A stretch of DNA of 64,000 nt from the NCBI RefSeq assembly GCF_022919835.1, contig NZ_CP095074.1:682001-746000 (forward strand), in the 5' to 3' direction. The position numbers and the translations under genes are program-made. This document shows, piece by piece, positions 1-8,995 of this stretch; position 1 is the stretch's first letter, and each line of letters starts with the position of its first letter. This DNA comes from Halobacillus shinanisalinarum. Lineage in GTDB: Bacteria; Bacillota; Bacilli; Bacillales; Halobacillaceae. The notes under the pieces are model-generated. The model was not told where the DNA came from and did not search any database. It was given only the letters and a program-made list of their open reading frames with translations.

Positions 1-851
1 ATTTCAATCCAGCCCGTACCTTTACAAACGGAGCAGCCTTCTCCTCCACACATTTTACAAGAAATATCCATCTCAACAGACGGCTCTGTAAATGGGAAAA
101 AGCTTGGACGGAGTCTAATTTCACGCTCTGCCCCGAACATTTGCTTAGCAAAAGCATCAAGTATTCCTTTTAAGTCACTCATACGAACATGCTTATCAAC
201 TAATAATCCCTCAATTTGAGTAAACTGATGGGAATGTGTCGCATCATCGGTATCACGACGATACACTTTTCCTGGACAAATCATTCTCACTGGCTCTGAT
301 CCATTTTTCAATCCCATTGTTCTGGCCTGAACAGGTGAGGTATGTGTACGCAGAAGAAGCTCTTCTGTAACGTAAAAAGAATCCTGCATATCACGGGCAG
401 GGTGACCTTTTGGCAAATTTAAGGCTTCAAAATTATAATAATCGGTTTCCACTTCAGGACCTTCTTTTATTTCAAATCCCATTCCGATAAACAAATTTTC
501 AATTTCTTCAACAATAGATGTTAACAAATGAGGGCCGCCGACTTGCACAGGACGTCCAGGTAAGGTTACATCAATACTTTCTGCCTCAAGCTGTTTCTCT
601 AGTTCTTCCTCTTCAAAACGTGTTTGTTTAAATTCTATTGCCTCAGCAATTTCTTCCCTGACTTCATTCGCCAGTTGCCCGATTACGGGTCTTTCCTCCT
701 TCGATAACTTCCCCATCCCGCGTAATACTTCAGTAATAGGGCCTTTCTTCCCTAAGTACTCGACACGAATATCTTTAAGCGCCTGGACATCATTGGCTTG
801 CTCTACTTTCGATAACGCTTCTTGCTTTAATTCCTGCAAACGTTCCTTCAT
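1..851 (-). CDS. pheS: Phenylalanyl-tRNA synthetase alpha subunit (partial, C-terminus beyond window start)
   Basis: Charges tRNA-Phe as the catalytic alpha subunit of the cytoplasmic alpha2-beta2 enzyme. The reading frame from the ATG at 849-851 begins [13 protein letters not shown], the usual coiled-coil arm of bacterial PheS, and continues into the class II core. [13 protein letters not shown] (motif 2 region), THTSPVQ and FPFTEPSVE are visible, and a CKMCGGEGC stretch lies just before the window edge. About 283 codons are present of the usual 340-345, so only the last part of the catalytic domain is missing. A Shine-Dalgarno GGAG precedes the ATG. The gene follows a T-box leader, so its transcription should respond to uncharged tRNA-Phe. 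pheT is expected beyond the window. Identification is secure. Confidence 0.97.
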   Translation of the reverse strand, partial: MKERLQELKQEALSKVEQANDVQALKDIRVEYLGKKGPITEVLRGMGKLSKEERPVIGQLANEVREEIAEAIEFKQTRFEEEELEKQLEAESIDVTLPGRPVQVGGPHLLTSIVEEIENLFIGMGFEIKEGPEVETDYYNFEALNLPKGHPARDMQDSFYVTEELLLRTHTSPVQARTMGLKNGSEPVRMICPGKVYRRDTDDATHSHQFTQIEGLLVDKHVRMSDLKGILDAFAKQMFGAEREIRLRPSFFPFTEPSVEMDISCKMCGGEGCSVCKGTGWIE

Positions 852-879
852 ACGAAGCTCCTCCTTCAAAATCAAAAAT

Positions 880-1135
880 AAAAAAGCCTCACCCCTAAAA
901 AAGGGACGAGACTTGTCTAATCGTTTCGCGGTACCACCCTTGTTGACACACACTACCTGTGCCCACTCAAGATTTAGATAACGGATAGGAATCCGGACAC
1001 CTTCTAAAGAGTGTCAGCTCAAGAGTGAAATTTCAACAACTGCCACGATGGAAATGCTCTCAGTCCAAGGCACTTCCTCCCTCAATCGATGGTGCAGTCA
1101 TTTACTTTGCTCTTTCCTCGCTATTTACTATATAA
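880..1135 (-). ncRNA. T-box leader of pheS (Phe-specific)
   Basis: On the minus strand the conserved T-box core AAGGGTGGTACCGCG lies at 927-941. It is followed by a terminator hairpin (GTCTCGTCCC, short A/T loop, AGGGGTGAGGC, T-run, about 881-916). Upstream is a Stem I region. By alignment with the thrS leader in this window, the specifier is TTC at 1027-1029, a Phe codon, placed just before the CTCTTGAGC motif. The RNA reads the charging state of tRNA-Phe and switches between terminator and antiterminator. The stretch 1136-1176 holds nothing I recognise. Confidence 0.93.
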
Positions 1136-1176
1136 CTGTTCATTAATTATAGAGAAAGAAATTCAGATATGCAAGC

Positions 1177-1911
1177 CTACTCTTTTAGATGATACATTAA
1201 AATAGCCGCAGCAATCGCTACATTTAAAGATTCTGCCTGACCATAAATCGGTATGTACACCTTTTCGTCAGCAGAGGATAACAATTCTCCTCTAATTCCC
1301 TGGCCCTCATTACCGACGATCAGCGCCGTACGATCAGGCTTAGTGAGTTGCTTATAAGGCGTGGCATTATCCAGGGCAGATGCAAACACTGTCACTCCTA
1401 TTGCCTTTAGCTTGTCTACAAAACTTTCCAGATTTCCTTGAAAAACAGGAATATGAAACAACGATCCTTGCGTTGAACGAATCGTTTTTTCATTAAAAGG
1501 ATCCACAGAACCTTCTCCGACGACGACATGATCAAATCCAGCAGCATCTGCCGTCCGAATCAGTGTCCCTAAATTGCCAGGATCTTGAACAGAGTCAATC
1601 AGCAATGTGAGGCCTGATGGTTGATAATGATCCCTTTTACGCTCAACGATTGCGGCGATACCTTGTGGTGTTTGCGTTTGTGAAACAGCATGAAACACTT
1701 GCTTGTTTACAATTGTAACCTGTTCCTTTAATTCTAAATTAAAGTTTTCTCCATCTCTAATAATAATTTCAAGGACCTTCCATTCACTTTTTAGAACTTC
1801 TTCGACTAAATGAAGACCTTCCACTAAAAACGTTCCACTTTTATCTCTATATTTCCGTTTATGTAATTTTTTCCACTCTTTCACCTTTGAGTTATTAACT
1901 GACGTAATCAT
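1177..1911 (-). CDS. ysgA: TrmH/SpoU-family RNA 2'-O-methyltransferase
   Basis: Probable SAM-dependent ribose 2'-O-methyltransferase of the SPOUT superfamily acting on rRNA or tRNA. The N-terminal substrate-binding domain begins MITSVNNSKVKEWKKLHKRK. The C-terminal knotted domain carries the three SpoU motifs: QDPGNLGTLIRTADAAG, ALIVGNEGQGI and IPIYGQAESLNVAIAAAIL. I take the ATG at 1911 because it has AAGGAG at the right distance and matches the family N-terminus; a longer frame reaching 2001 has no such support. The product is about 244 residues, near the length of B. subtilis YsgA, whose position next to pheS it shares. The exact RNA target cannot be read from sequence. Confidence 0.9.
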   Translation of the reverse strand: MITSVNNSKVKEWKKLHKRKYRDKSGTFLVEGLHLVEEVLKSEWKVLEIIIRDGENFNLELKEQVTIVNKQVFHAVSQTQTPQGIAAIVERKRDHYQPSGLTLLIDSVQDPGNLGTLIRTADAAGFDHVVVGEGSVDPFNEKTIRSTQGSLFHIPVFQGNLESFVDKLKAIGVTVFASALDNATPYKQLTKPDRTALIVGNEGQGIRGELLSSADEKVYIPIYGQAESLNVAIAAAILMYHLKE

Positions 1912-2057
1912 AAAGTTCTCCTTATAGTACATATTCAAGAAGGTAATAAATCGGACTTTCTGAACGTTCTTTATCACGTAGATTTCTTTATTATCATACA
2001 TAGCTTATTCACATTTGGTCAAACTAAACGTAATTCCAGAGTGGAGGTTATCAGAAA

Positions 2058-2276
2058 ATGGATTTAAACTTAAGAAAAGCAATCCTTTCCAATGTTTCGG
2101 GTCACAACACCGAACAGCTTGAAGCAACAATTGTAGACGCTGTTCAAAATGGGGAAGAAAAAATGCTTCCTGGACTTGGTGTTTTATTTGAAATGATTTG
2201 GAAAGAAGCCAACGAACAAGATAAACAAGAGATGCTTGAAACTCTTGAGCAAAGCTTACAAAACAAGCAAGCATAG
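2058..2276 (+). CDS. sspI: Small acid-soluble spore protein SspI
   Basis: Minor small acid-soluble spore protein found in the spore core. The 72-residue sequence ([16 protein letters not shown] ... [13 protein letters not shown]) matches the SspI family over its full length and is not related to alpha/beta-type SASP. GTGGAGG lies upstream of the ATG. The gene is monocistronic, divergent from ysgA, and followed at once by a terminator. In B. subtilis sspI is transcribed in the forespore by SigG; I could not define a convincing SigG promoter here. It is direct evidence that the organism is a spore former. Confidence 0.96.
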   Translation: MDLNLRKAILSNVSGHNTEQLEATIVDAVQNGEEKMLPGLGVLFEMIWKEANEQDKQEMLETLEQSLQNKQA

Positions 2277-2277
2277 T

Positions 2278-2308
2278 AAAAGCCACCCCTTGTGGGATGG
2301 CTTTTTCT
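2278..2308 (+). terminator. Terminator of sspI
   Basis: AGCCACCCC, TTGT loop, GGGATGGCT, then TTTTT; placed two bases after the sspI stop codon. Confidence 0.88.
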
Positions 2309-2319
2309 TCAGGCCTCAC

Positions 2320-3405
2320 CTAGTTAAACGTTATTTCTTTTACTTTTTTATCATCCAGACGTTTAATCACTTCTACAATCAAATTCACTGCATTTTCGAA
2401 GTCATCACGGTGGAGCATCGCTGCATGTGAATGGATGTAACGTGTGGCAACCGTAATGGACAGGGCAGGGACACCGTCATGGCTTAAATGAATAGCCCCA
2501 GAATCTGTTCCTCCTCCAGCCAAGGAATCAAATTGATAAGGGATTGCGTTTTCATCTGCTGTTTCAACAACAAAGTCCCGAACTCCTTTATGGGAGACCA
2601 TGGAAGCATCATATAAAATAATTTGCGGTCCCTCGCCCATTTTACTTGAAGCATCACGGTCAGAAACGCCAGGTGTATCACCAGCAATCCCTACATCTAC
2701 GCCAAAAGCAATATCAGGGTTGATTAAATGTGCAGAGGTACGTGCCCCTCGAAGACCCACTTCTTCTTGAACTGTACCCACACCGTATACAATGTTTGGA
2801 TGTTTTTCTGATTTTAAACGCTTTAATACTTCAATCGCGATGGCACAGCCAATTCGGTTGTCCCAAGCTTTAGCAAGTAACATTTTTTCGTTCTTCATTT
2901 GCGTGAACTCGAAGTAAGGAACAATGGAATCCCCTGGTACAACTCCAAATTCCCTCGCTTCTTCCTTGCTGGAGGCGCCGATATCAATAAACATATCTTT
3001 GATGTCGACAGCTTTCTTACGCTGGTCCGCAGGTAAAATGTGTGGAGGTTTCGAGCCGATAATCCCAGTTAAGTTGCCCTCCCGAGTCATGATTGTCACT
3101 CGTTGCGCCAGCATAACTTGACTCCACCAGCCACCAACGGGCTGAAAGTAAATATAGCCATTGTCATCAATACGTGTGACCATGAAGCCTATTTCGTCGA
3201 GATGACCGGCAACCATTACTTTCGGACCTTTTTTGTTCCCTGTCTTTTTAGCAACTAAGCTTCCGAGATTATCTGTGTACACCTCATCAGCATAGGGAGT
3301 AATGTACCTTTTCATTACATCACGGGGCTCGCTTTCATTCCCTGGTATTCCGTTTGCATCAGTTAAATCTTGAAGCATTACCAAAGTTTCGTCTTTTTTA
3401 GCCAT
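2320..3405 (-). CDS. ysdC: M42-family metallo-aminopeptidase (YsdC-like)
   Basis: Cytoplasmic dinuclear-metal aminopeptidase of the M42 / glutamyl-aminopeptidase group, which form large tetrahedral complexes in other species. Visible metal and catalytic motifs are [12 protein letters not shown] (His and Asp), AWDNRIGC (bridging Asp), [10 protein letters not shown] (Glu-Glu), GVDVGI (Asp) and [11 protein letters not shown] (His). The start chosen is the ATG at 3405, giving 361 residues as in B. subtilis YsdC; AAAGGAGG lies 11 bases upstream. An in-frame ATG at 3414 is too close to that site. Substrate range is not evident. Confidence 0.92.
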   Translation of the reverse strand: MAKKDETLVMLQDLTDANGIPGNESEPRDVMKRYITPYADEVYTDNLGSLVAKKTGNKKGPKVMVAGHLDEIGFMVTRIDDNGYIYFQPVGGWWSQVMLAQRVTIMTREGNLTGIIGSKPPHILPADQRKKAVDIKDMFIDIGASSKEEAREFGVVPGDSIVPYFEFTQMKNEKMLLAKAWDNRIGCAIAIEVLKRLKSEKHPNIVYGVGTVQEEVGLRGARTSAHLINPDIAFGVDVGIAGDTPGVSDRDASSKMGEGPQIILYDASMVSHKGVRDFVVETADENAIPYQFDSLAGGGTDSGAIHLSHDGVPALSITVATRYIHSHAAMLHRDDFENAVNLIVEVIKRLDDKKVKEITFN

Positions 3406-3479
3406 ATGTAACATTTCCTCCTTTTTACTCACTAGTCCCTATTATATAGGTTTTTTTGTGAATTCACAAAAAATTACGT

Positions 3480-3962
3480 CTAATATCCTTCATCTTGTCT
3501 TTGAAAGTTCACTTCGTTCTTACGCTTATAAGCCTCTTGTAATTCCTCTTCCTGAAATCCTAGTATTTTTCCAAGAGATAAAAAGGCGGTAAACAACTCA
3601 GTATAGCTTGCTTTGTCTTTTTTACGTTTAAAATTCTCGACGGTTGTGAAAATAGATAGAAAAGCTTGTGTTTCGTTTGTAACCTCATTAAGTGGTGATG
3701 TCTGATAGCGAAAACCTAGGTCGAGTCCAAGGGATAAGATAAAGTGTAAGCCGTCTACATATTCTTCAAGTACCACATCTTTCTCGCTCGCCGGTTTTGT
3801 ACTCCAAAATTTAAAACAGCGTGTTTCATTTGCAAGTTCGCTAATTTCTACCAGGAGTGCTACTATTTTATGATCTACGACATTTACACCTTCCAGATCG
3901 TGTGCTGATGCTATATGAGCATCTAGTTGATGTTGCATACTATAAAAAGGTTCCCAATTCAT
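3480..3962 (-). CDS. All-alpha dUTP diphosphatase (dUTPase_2 family)
   Basis: Hydrolyses dUTP to dUMP and pyrophosphate, keeping uracil out of DNA and supplying thymidylate synthesis. It belongs to the dimeric all-alpha NTP pyrophosphatase superfamily, not the trimeric dUTPases. The metal-binding pattern is EISELANETRCFKFW (ExxxE) followed by LEEYVDGLHFILSLG (ExxxD). The 160-residue length is usual for the family. It lies between ysdC and the divergent ysdB and appears to be monocistronic. A GGAGG sequence precedes the ATG. Family assignment is firm; preference for dUTP over other nucleotides rests on the family. Confidence 0.85.
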   Translation of the reverse strand: MNWEPFYSMQHQLDAHIASAHDLEGVNVVDHKIVALLVEISELANETRCFKFWSTKPASEKDVVLEEYVDGLHFILSLGLDLGFRYQTSPLNEVTNETQAFLSIFTTVENFKRKKDKASYTELFTAFLSLGKILGFQEEELQEAYKRKNEVNFQRQDEGY

Positions 3963-4007
3963 ATGTATCCTCCTTGAAAAGTTCTTCTATATAAATGTAT
4001 CATTTTT

Positions 4008-4034
4008 TGAAACATAACGGCACTGTAAAACGTA
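4008..4034 (+). promoter_or_regulatory. SigW-type ECF promoter of ysdB
   Basis: TGAAAC at 4008-4013 and CGTA at 4031-4034, separated by 17 bases, fit the SigW consensus (TGAAAC, 16-17, CGTA). The ysdB ATG follows 36 bases later. ysdB is a known SigW-regulon gene in B. subtilis. Confidence 0.85.
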
Positions 4035-4070
4035 CATGAGCTAACAACCGATCACAGGGAGACGATAACC

Positions 4071-4466
4071 ATGATTATTATACTATTTCGGTTACTCTTA
4101 ATTATAGCTATACTCTTCATTATTTACACAGTCTACAAATTTATTATCAATCCAAGGAGAAAACTTGACCATGCCCGGAATAAACAAGAGTTTTATTTTC
4201 ATGACACAATTGAAAATACGAAGCAGAATTTTTTAATTACCTATAAAGGGCTAATTTTTGAAGGTGAAAAGTATCTTGGTACAACAGAGGAATCCTTTGA
4301 AGTCGTTAATATAAACATTTCCGCCCATCACCCAGAAAAGTTAAAGGGACTTGAGAGACATGACTTATATTTCCTTGAAGAGCAAGTGTTAATGAGATAC
4401 CCTTATGCCGAGATTGAATGGAAGTATCCGATTAACCGCTTGAATATCCGTCCCATTGATGAGTAA
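4071..4466 (+). CDS. ysdB: SigW-pathway membrane protein YsdB
   Basis: Small membrane-anchored protein reported to be needed for normal SigW activity in B. subtilis. The first 22 or so residues (IILFRLLLIIAILFIIYTVY) form one hydrophobic helix. NPRRKL, a positive-inside stop, and a soluble domain of about 100 residues follow. Length (131) and sequence match YsdB. The preceding SigW-type promoter suggests positive feedback within the envelope-stress response. A perfect 40-base palindromic terminator follows. The biochemical role is unknown. Confidence 0.88.
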   Translation: MIIILFRLLLIIAILFIIYTVYKFIINPRRKLDHARNKQEFYFHDTIENTKQNFLITYKGLIFEGEKYLGTTEESFEVVNINISAHHPEKLKGLERHDLYFLEEQVLMRYPYAEIEWKYPINRLNIRPIDE

Positions 4467-4483
4467 GCTACTTTAGTAATAAA

Positions 4484-4525
4484 AACAAGTTCAGTTCCCG
4501 GAATTCCGGGAACTGAACTTGTTTT
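4484..4525. terminator. Bidirectional terminator between ysdB and the TVP38 gene
   Basis: Perfect inverted repeat: AACAAGTTCAGTTCCCG, a GAATTC centre, then the complement, flanked by A-runs and T-runs on both sides. It serves convergent ysdB (+) and the gene ending at 4531 (-). Confidence 0.92.
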
Positions 4526-4530
4526 TTAAC

Positions 4531-5100
4531 TTAGCTTGGCTGGAAAAAATCCTGCCAGATCATAACTTCATATTTTTTCCTTACCATATAGCATGCCCAT
4601 GCAAGAACTCCTGATAATGCCAGTAACATCGGGATAGATAACAGTGTAATCCATTGTCCCACTGAAGTGTACACGACAGCCAAAGGGAAATTAGCCATCA
4701 ACGATGATTTTGTATAGTCTTTAAAATCTGTACTCATTTCAATCAAACAGTACGATAACAAATGAAAGTGGATAAAAGGAATTAATCTGAGAATGGCAAC
4801 CTGCCTCACCGTTAATTGCGATCTTCGCTTATTCCATTTCTGATACATAGCCTGCATTTTTTTCAGACCGAAGGGAACAAAACGAATCATACGGTAAAAA
4901 AGCAAACTGGACAATAATGTTCCAATCACTGAATAGGCAGTACCAGCAACAGGTCCGAACAGCAGACCACCTGTTATACAAACAAGCATTACCGGCAAAA
5001 ATAACAAGGGCCGCAACAAATGAATAACGATAAATAAAAGCGGTGCCCATACTCCTTGATGTTCTATCCATGCCAGAACGGCAGTTGATGCTTCGGCCAT
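4531..5100 (-). CDS. TVP38/TMEM64 (DedA-like) family membrane protein
   Basis: Integral membrane protein of the SNARE-associated / VTT-domain superfamily. The 189-residue chain has hydrophobic segments near residues 15-45, 50-72, 130-150 and 155-175. The family signature is in the second segment (GGLLFGPVAGTAYSVIGTLLSS), followed by the amphipathic LRLIPFIHFHLLSY stretch; the glycine-rich hairpin FGP and the Arg before IPF are typical. Members are thought to act in lipid or metabolite movement across membranes, but the function here is unknown. The gene lies downstream of ysdA on the same strand and may be co-transcribed with it. Confidence 0.8.
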   Translation of the reverse strand: MAEASTAVLAWIEHQGVWAPLLFIVIHLLRPLLFLPVMLVCITGGLLFGPVAGTAYSVIGTLLSSLLFYRMIRFVPFGLKKMQAMYQKWNKRRSQLTVRQVAILRLIPFIHFHLLSYCLIEMSTDFKDYTKSSLMANFPLAVVYTSVGQWITLLSIPMLLALSGVLAWACYMVRKKYEVMIWQDFFQPS

Positions 5101-5135
5101 CCACTTCGCCTCCCTGCCTACAGATTATGACAATA

Positions 5136-5419
5136 TTATAGGATATAGAACCAAATCAGTGTCAGTAAAACAGCAACCTGTAAGAAAGCTAGCGCGGGCC
5201 AACTGAATCTGAAGCGGGTCTGTTTTGTCTTATGTCGGAAAGTGTGCATGCCCGCTGTCCCCCTATAGCTCCCCCTAATAAAGCAAATAACCACAAGTGT
5301 TTCTCTTTCACACGCCATTGCCCTTTTCTAGCCTTTCTTTTGTCCGATCCCACTAAAAAGAAAAGTACGATACTGCAGAAAAGGTTTATACCTAAAACAA
5401 CATATACTATTACTTCCAC
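5136..5419 (-). pseudogene. ysdA: ysdA (DUF1294 membrane protein), interrupted by a one-base deletion
   Basis: DUF1294 small membrane protein of unknown function. Two overlapping frames each encode half of it. The first (GTG at 5417-5419, GGAGG seven bases upstream) reads VEVIVYVVLGIN ... DKRKARKGQWRV ... LFALLGGAIGG. The second reads TAGMHTFRHKTKQTRFRF ... IWFYIL and ends at 5136. The break is at the C5 run 5259-5263 (plus strand). Adding one C restores a continuous 94-residue protein with the family order (DKRKA, LGG, G, FRHKTKH-like). It lies directly downstream of the rplT terminator. Either a sequence error or a recent inactivation. Confidence 0.85.
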
Positions 5420-5436
5420 ATTAGTACCTCCGAAAT

Positions 5437-5475
5437 TTAAAAAAACCATTTCCTACCGATCGGAAATGGTTTTTC
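5437..5475. terminator. Terminator of the infC-rpmI-rplT operon
   Basis: AAACCATTTCC, loop TACCGATC, GGAAATGGTTT with A-run and T-run flanks, downstream of rplT on the minus strand and just before ysdA's ribosome-binding site. Confidence 0.88.
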
Positions 5476-5535
5476 ATAGAACCAATTGCTAGAAAGCAAC
5501 TCAATAACCTGAGTCCACCTGAGCACTGGATCTTT

Positions 5536-5892
5536 TTATTTAAGAGCTGATTTTGCTTGACTTGCTAGGCTTGAGAACCCTTTTTCATCATTGACGGCAA
5601 GGTCTGCAAGCATTTTACGGTTTACTTCTACACCCGCAAGCTTAAGTCCATGCATAAGTCGGCTGTAAGAAATATCATTCATACGTGCTGCCGCATTAAT
5701 ACGCGCAATCCAAAGTTTGCGGAAGTCACGTTTTTTCTGACGACGGTCACGGTATGCATACTGACCTGATTTCATTACTTGTTGTTTTGCAGTTTTGAAT
5801 AGAGCATGTTTTGAACCATAATAACCTTTTGCTAGTTTAAGGACACGATTACGACGTTTACGTGTCACTGTTCCACCTTTAACTCGTGGCAT
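5536..5892 (-). CDS. rplT: 50S ribosomal protein L20
   Basis: Primary 23S rRNA-binding protein needed for early 50S assembly, and in Bacillus the repressor of its own operon through the leader RNA upstream of infC. The 118-residue chain starts [20 protein letters not shown], the basic extended tail. The globular domain includes [17 protein letters not shown] and [18 protein letters not shown]. Third gene of the infC-rpmI-rplT operon, 35 bases after rpmI; GGAGG precedes the ATG. Confidence 0.98.
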   Translation of the reverse strand: MPRVKGGTVTRKRRNRVLKLAKGYYGSKHALFKTAKQQVMKSGQYAYRDRRQKKRDFRKLWIARINAAARMNDISYSRLMHGLKLAGVEVNRKMLADLAVNDEKGFSSLASQAKSALK

Positions 5893-5927
5893 TGGAATTC
5901 CCTCCTATATGAATCTTGATTCGTTTA

Positions 5928-6125
5928 TTATTTTTTCGGAAGCATGTGCTTGATACGACGGAAGTCTCCGGCAGATACCAATGTAGCCTTACGCAATTTA
6001 CGTTTTTGCTTCGTAGATTTATTGGCAAATAAGTGGCTTGTGAACGCGTGGGAGCGCTTCACCTTTCCACTACCTGTTTTCTTGAAACGTTTTTGAGAAC
6101 CTTTATGGGTTTTCATTTTAGGCAT
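5928..6125 (-). CDS. rpmI: 50S ribosomal protein L35
   Basis: Small basic protein of the large subunit, 65 residues beginning [21 protein letters not shown], typical of L35. Middle gene of the infC-rpmI-rplT operon, 28 bases downstream of infC, with AGGAGG before its ATG. Expected to be co-regulated by L20 through the operon leader. Confidence 0.98.
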   Translation of the reverse strand: MPKMKTHKGSQKRFKKTGSGKVKRSHAFTSHLFANKSTKQKRKLRKATLVSAGDFRRIKHMLPKK

Positions 6126-6153
6126 GACAATTTCCTCCTTTTACTAATTCTAC

Positions 6154-6672
6154 TTACTTCTCCGCAAGAGGAGCAAGCATCATAAACATATTACGACCTT
6201 CCATTTTTGGTTTGGTCTCAATGGTAGCAACGTCCTGACACTCTTCAGCCAGACGTTCAAGAACTTTTTGTCCAAGTTCTTTGTGAGTGATCGCACGACC
6301 GCGGAAACGCACAGATGCTTTCACTTTATCGCCTTTTGTTAGGAATTTACGAGCATTACGAAGCTTTGTATTGAAGTCATGCTCTTCAATTCCCGGACTT
6401 AAGCGAACTTCTTTAAGCTTGATAATCGTTTGATTCTTACGAGCCTCTTTTTCTTTCTTCTGCTGCTCGTAACGGTACTTACCATAATCCATGATTCGGC
6501 AAACCGGAGGCTTCGCATTCGGAGCCACCATGACAAGGTCAAGATTGGCATTTGTCGCAATATCAAGTGCTTCATTACGAGATTTAACTCCGAGCTGCTC
6601 ACCGTTTACATCAATGAGTCTTACTTCACGTGCGCGAATTTTCTCATTAACATTCATGTTATCCTTGCTAAT
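6154..6672 (-). CDS. infC: Translation initiation factor IF-3, with ATT start codon
   Basis: Binds the 30S subunit, prevents premature 50S joining and rejects non-standard start codons. The two-domain protein shows the N-terminal signature [14 protein letters not shown], a lysine-rich linker around [10 protein letters not shown], and a C-terminal domain with [12 protein letters not shown]. An ATG at 6657 is in frame, but I place the start at ATT (6670-6672). GGAGGTGG stands seven bases upstream of it, and the added residues SKDN match the N-terminus of Geobacillus IF-3. The ATG has no ribosome-binding site. An ATT/ATC start is the known basis of IF-3 autoregulation. First gene of the operon; product about 172 residues. 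Confidence 0.95.
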   Translation of the reverse strand: MSKDNMNVNEKIRAREVRLIDVNGEQLGVKSRNEALDIATNANLDLVMVAPNAKPPVCRIMDYGKYRYEQQKKEKEARKNQTIIKLKEVRLSPGIEEHDFNTKLRNARKFLTKGDKVKASVRFRGRAITHKELGQKVLERLAEECQDVATIETKPKMEGRNMFMMLAPLAEK

Positions 6673-6689
6673 AGTCAGCCACCTCCAAC

Positions 6690-6886
6690 ATATTTTAGAA
6701 ACTTATATGAGATCCGTCATCGACAAGTGGTTTTGAATCCATAAAAAAAGTGTCGGTACACATACTGCACCCACACGTTTCCCTTATAGAATACAAAGGA
6801 TAAGTAACCTGCCAACTGCACATCTCGCGTCGATCAGGTGAGAAGCGGGTGCTTCTTCTTGTCTCAGATCCGTTCATTCAGTTACT
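6690..6886 (-). ncRNA. L20 leader RNA upstream of infC
   Basis: The long structured 5' UTR runs from the predicted promoter to infC. It contains base-paired arms (for example GAAGAAGCACCCGCTTCT and the CGACGCGAGAT region) and ends in an attenuator. That hairpin is GTGTGGGTGCA paired with TGTGTACCGACAC, followed by seven T, at 6743-6776. In Bacillaceae this is the position of the L20-binding leader that represses infC-rpmI-rplT by premature termination. Position and terminator are seen; identity is inferred from operon type. Confidence 0.8.
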
Positions 6887-6892
6887 TAAACA

Positions 6893-6922
6893 ATAGTAGC
6901 ATGCTTGCACATCTTACGTCAA
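6893..6922 (-). promoter_or_regulatory. SigA promoter of the infC operon
   Basis: -35 TTGACG (6917-6922), 18-base spacer, -10 TACTAT (6893-6898) on the minus strand. It places the transcript start near 6886, about 210 bases before infC. Confidence 0.65.
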
Positions 6923-6993
6923 TAGCAAACTACTTATTCGTAAGGCTCCTCATACATAATATAAGATTTCACCATAATAATCAAGGAAAATTG

Positions 6994-7023
6994 AAAAGCG
7001 TCACCGAGAGGGATGACGCTTTT
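6994..7023. terminator. Terminator of thrS
   Basis: AAAAGCGTCA, loop, TGACGCTTTT; four bases downstream of the thrS stop on the minus strand and symmetrical enough to work both ways. Confidence 0.88.
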
Positions 7024-7026
7024 ACC

Positions 7027-8973
7027 TTATTTATTCAAAAGTTTTAAGTCAATTTCATTTTTGATTTCTTCTTTAAATCTTGCAACAGTTTTCGTTTCCG
7101 AATTTTGTTCTCCATAACGGCGGACGTTAACAGCTTGGTTCTCAATTTCTCGATCTCCCACCACAAGCTGAAATGGGATCTTTTGTGTCTGGGCCTCACG
7201 GATCTTATAGCCTATTTTCTCGTTTCGCTCATCTACTTCTACCCGTACCCCTGCTTCTCTCAACTCATCTTCCAGTTTTTTTGCATAGTCAAGATGGACT
7301 TCTGCAGAAACTGGGATAATCTTCGCCTGGACAGGTGCCAACCATGTTGGGAAGGCCCCCTTATATTCCTCGATCAGGAAAGCAACGAAACGTTCCATCG
7401 TTGAAACAACACCACGGTGAATGACAACAGGACGATGGTCTTTTCCATCTTCACCTACATAAGTTAAGTCAAAGCGTTCCGGAAGATGGAAGTCGAGCTG
7501 AACAGTAGAAAGTGTCTCTTCTTTACCGAGCGCCGTTTTCACTTGAACATCAAGCTTCGGTCCGTAAAACGCTGCTTCTCCTTCGGCTTCAACATAATCA
7601 AGCTCCATATCCTCCATTGTTTCTTTAAGCATCGCTTGTGCTTTCTCCCACATTTCATCATTATCAACATATTTCTCTTTGTCTTCTGGATCCCGATAAG
7701 ATAAGCGGAAGCTGTAGTCGTTAATGCCAAAATCACGATAAACTTCCTGAACAAGTCGAACCACTCGTTTGAACTCATCCTTCAATTGATCGGGACGAGC
7801 AAAAATATGGGCATCATTCAATGTCATCGCCCGTACTCTTTGCAACCCAGCAAGTGCTCCAGACATTTCATGACGGTGCATTGTTCCCAGTTCAGCAATA
7901 CGGACAGGTAGGTTACGATAACTATAAAACTCATTTTTATAGACCATCATATGGTGAGGACAGTTCATTGGACGAAGCACCAGGTCTTCATTGTCCATTT
8001 CCAATGTCGGAAACATATCGTCCTTATAATGATCCCAGTGTCCACTCTTCTTGTATAAATCAACACTCCCAAGTACAGGTGTATAAACATGGTCATAACC
8101 TAACCGTTCTTCTGTATCGACGATGTAGCGCTCAATGTTCCGGCGGATTGTCGCACCCTTAGGCAGCCATAGCGGCAGACCTTGACCAACTTGCTGATTA
8201 ACTGTAAATAATCCTAATTCTTTTCCTAATTTACGATGGTCACGCTCTTTCGCTTCTTCGAGGAGATGTAAATACTCGTCGAGCTGTGCCTGTTTCTCAA
8301 AAGCTGTGCCATAAATACGCTGCAACATCTTATTGTCGCTATCCCCGCGCCAGTATGCTCCTGAAATGTTCAGCAGTTTAAAAATCTTAATTTTACTCGT
8401 CTGTGGCACGTGAACACCACGGCAAAGATCGAAAAACTCTCCTTGCTTATAAATAGTCAGGGACTCCCCAGCAGGAATATCTTGTATCAGTTCAAGCTTT
8501 AATTCATCACCAAGTTCTTTATATTTTTCAATTGCTTCTTCACGAGACAACTCGATCCGTTCAACTTCCAAATTCTCATCTACAATTCGCTGCATTTCTT
8601 TCTCAATTTTAGGCAAGTCTTCAGGCGTTAATGATACATCAAGATCAATATCGTAATAAAATCCGTTTTCAATAACAGGACCTACACCCAGCTTAACTTC
8701 ACCATACAAACGCTTAATCGCCTGTGCCATTAGGTGTGCAGTGGAGTGACGTAGTACATTGATTCCTTCTGGATTTTTGTACGTTAGAATCTCAACCGCT
8801 CCGTCCCTTTCAATTGGACGTCTTAGATCATAGTCTTCGCCATCTAATTTAATGGCTAGGGATTGTTTTTTAAGGCCTGGAGAAATAGAATGTGCAATTT
8901 CTTCTCCTGTTGTTCCTTTAGAAAATTCCTTCTTATTGCCATCAGGAAAAGTAATTTGAATCGGTTCTGCCAT
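7027..8973 (-). CDS. thrS: Threonyl-tRNA synthetase
   Basis: Class II synthetase that charges tRNA-Thr and edits mis-activated serine. Starting at the ATG at 8973 ([17 protein letters not shown]) it has about 648 residues. These comprise an N-terminal TGS domain (1-62), an editing domain with [14 protein letters not shown] and CRGVHVP, a catalytic core with [13 protein letters not shown] (zinc Cys/His), [14 protein letters not shown] and [14 protein letters not shown], and a C-terminal anticodon-binding domain. GGAGTGG precedes this ATG. The frame extends upstream to 9099 through the T-box leader, but that part is not protein-like. Monocistronic, under T-box control. Confidence 0.97.
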   Translation of the reverse strand: MAEPIQITFPDGNKKEFSKGTTGEEIAHSISPGLKKQSLAIKLDGEDYDLRRPIERDGAVEILTYKNPEGINVLRHSTAHLMAQAIKRLYGEVKLGVGPVIENGFYYDIDLDVSLTPEDLPKIEKEMQRIVDENLEVERIELSREEAIEKYKELGDELKLELIQDIPAGESLTIYKQGEFFDLCRGVHVPQTSKIKIFKLLNISGAYWRGDSDNKMLQRIYGTAFEKQAQLDEYLHLLEEAKERDHRKLGKELGLFTVNQQVGQGLPLWLPKGATIRRNIERYIVDTEERLGYDHVYTPVLGSVDLYKKSGHWDHYKDDMFPTLEMDNEDLVLRPMNCPHHMMVYKNEFYSYRNLPVRIAELGTMHRHEMSGALAGLQRVRAMTLNDAHIFARPDQLKDEFKRVVRLVQEVYRDFGINDYSFRLSYRDPEDKEKYVDNDEMWEKAQAMLKETMEDMELDYVEAEGEAAFYGPKLDVQVKTALGKEETLSTVQLDFHLPERFDLTYVGEDGKDHRPVVIHRGVVSTMERFVAFLIEEYKGAFPTWLAPVQAKIIPVSAEVHLDYAKKLEDELREAGVRVEVDERNEKIGYKIREAQTQKIPFQLVVGDREIENQAVNVRRYGEQNSETKTVARFKEEIKNEIDLKLLNK

Positions 8974-8995
8974 GTTTGCCACTCCTTTTTTTAAA

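Noticed and set aside
793..981. Open frame of 62 codons on the plus strand across the pheS start and its leader
   Set aside because: It runs through the pheS N-terminus and the T-box terminator; no ribosome site and no recognisable product.
2005..2430. Open frames on both strands overlapping sspI and its terminator
   Set aside because: They pass through sspI and its terminator hairpin in other frames and lack start signals.
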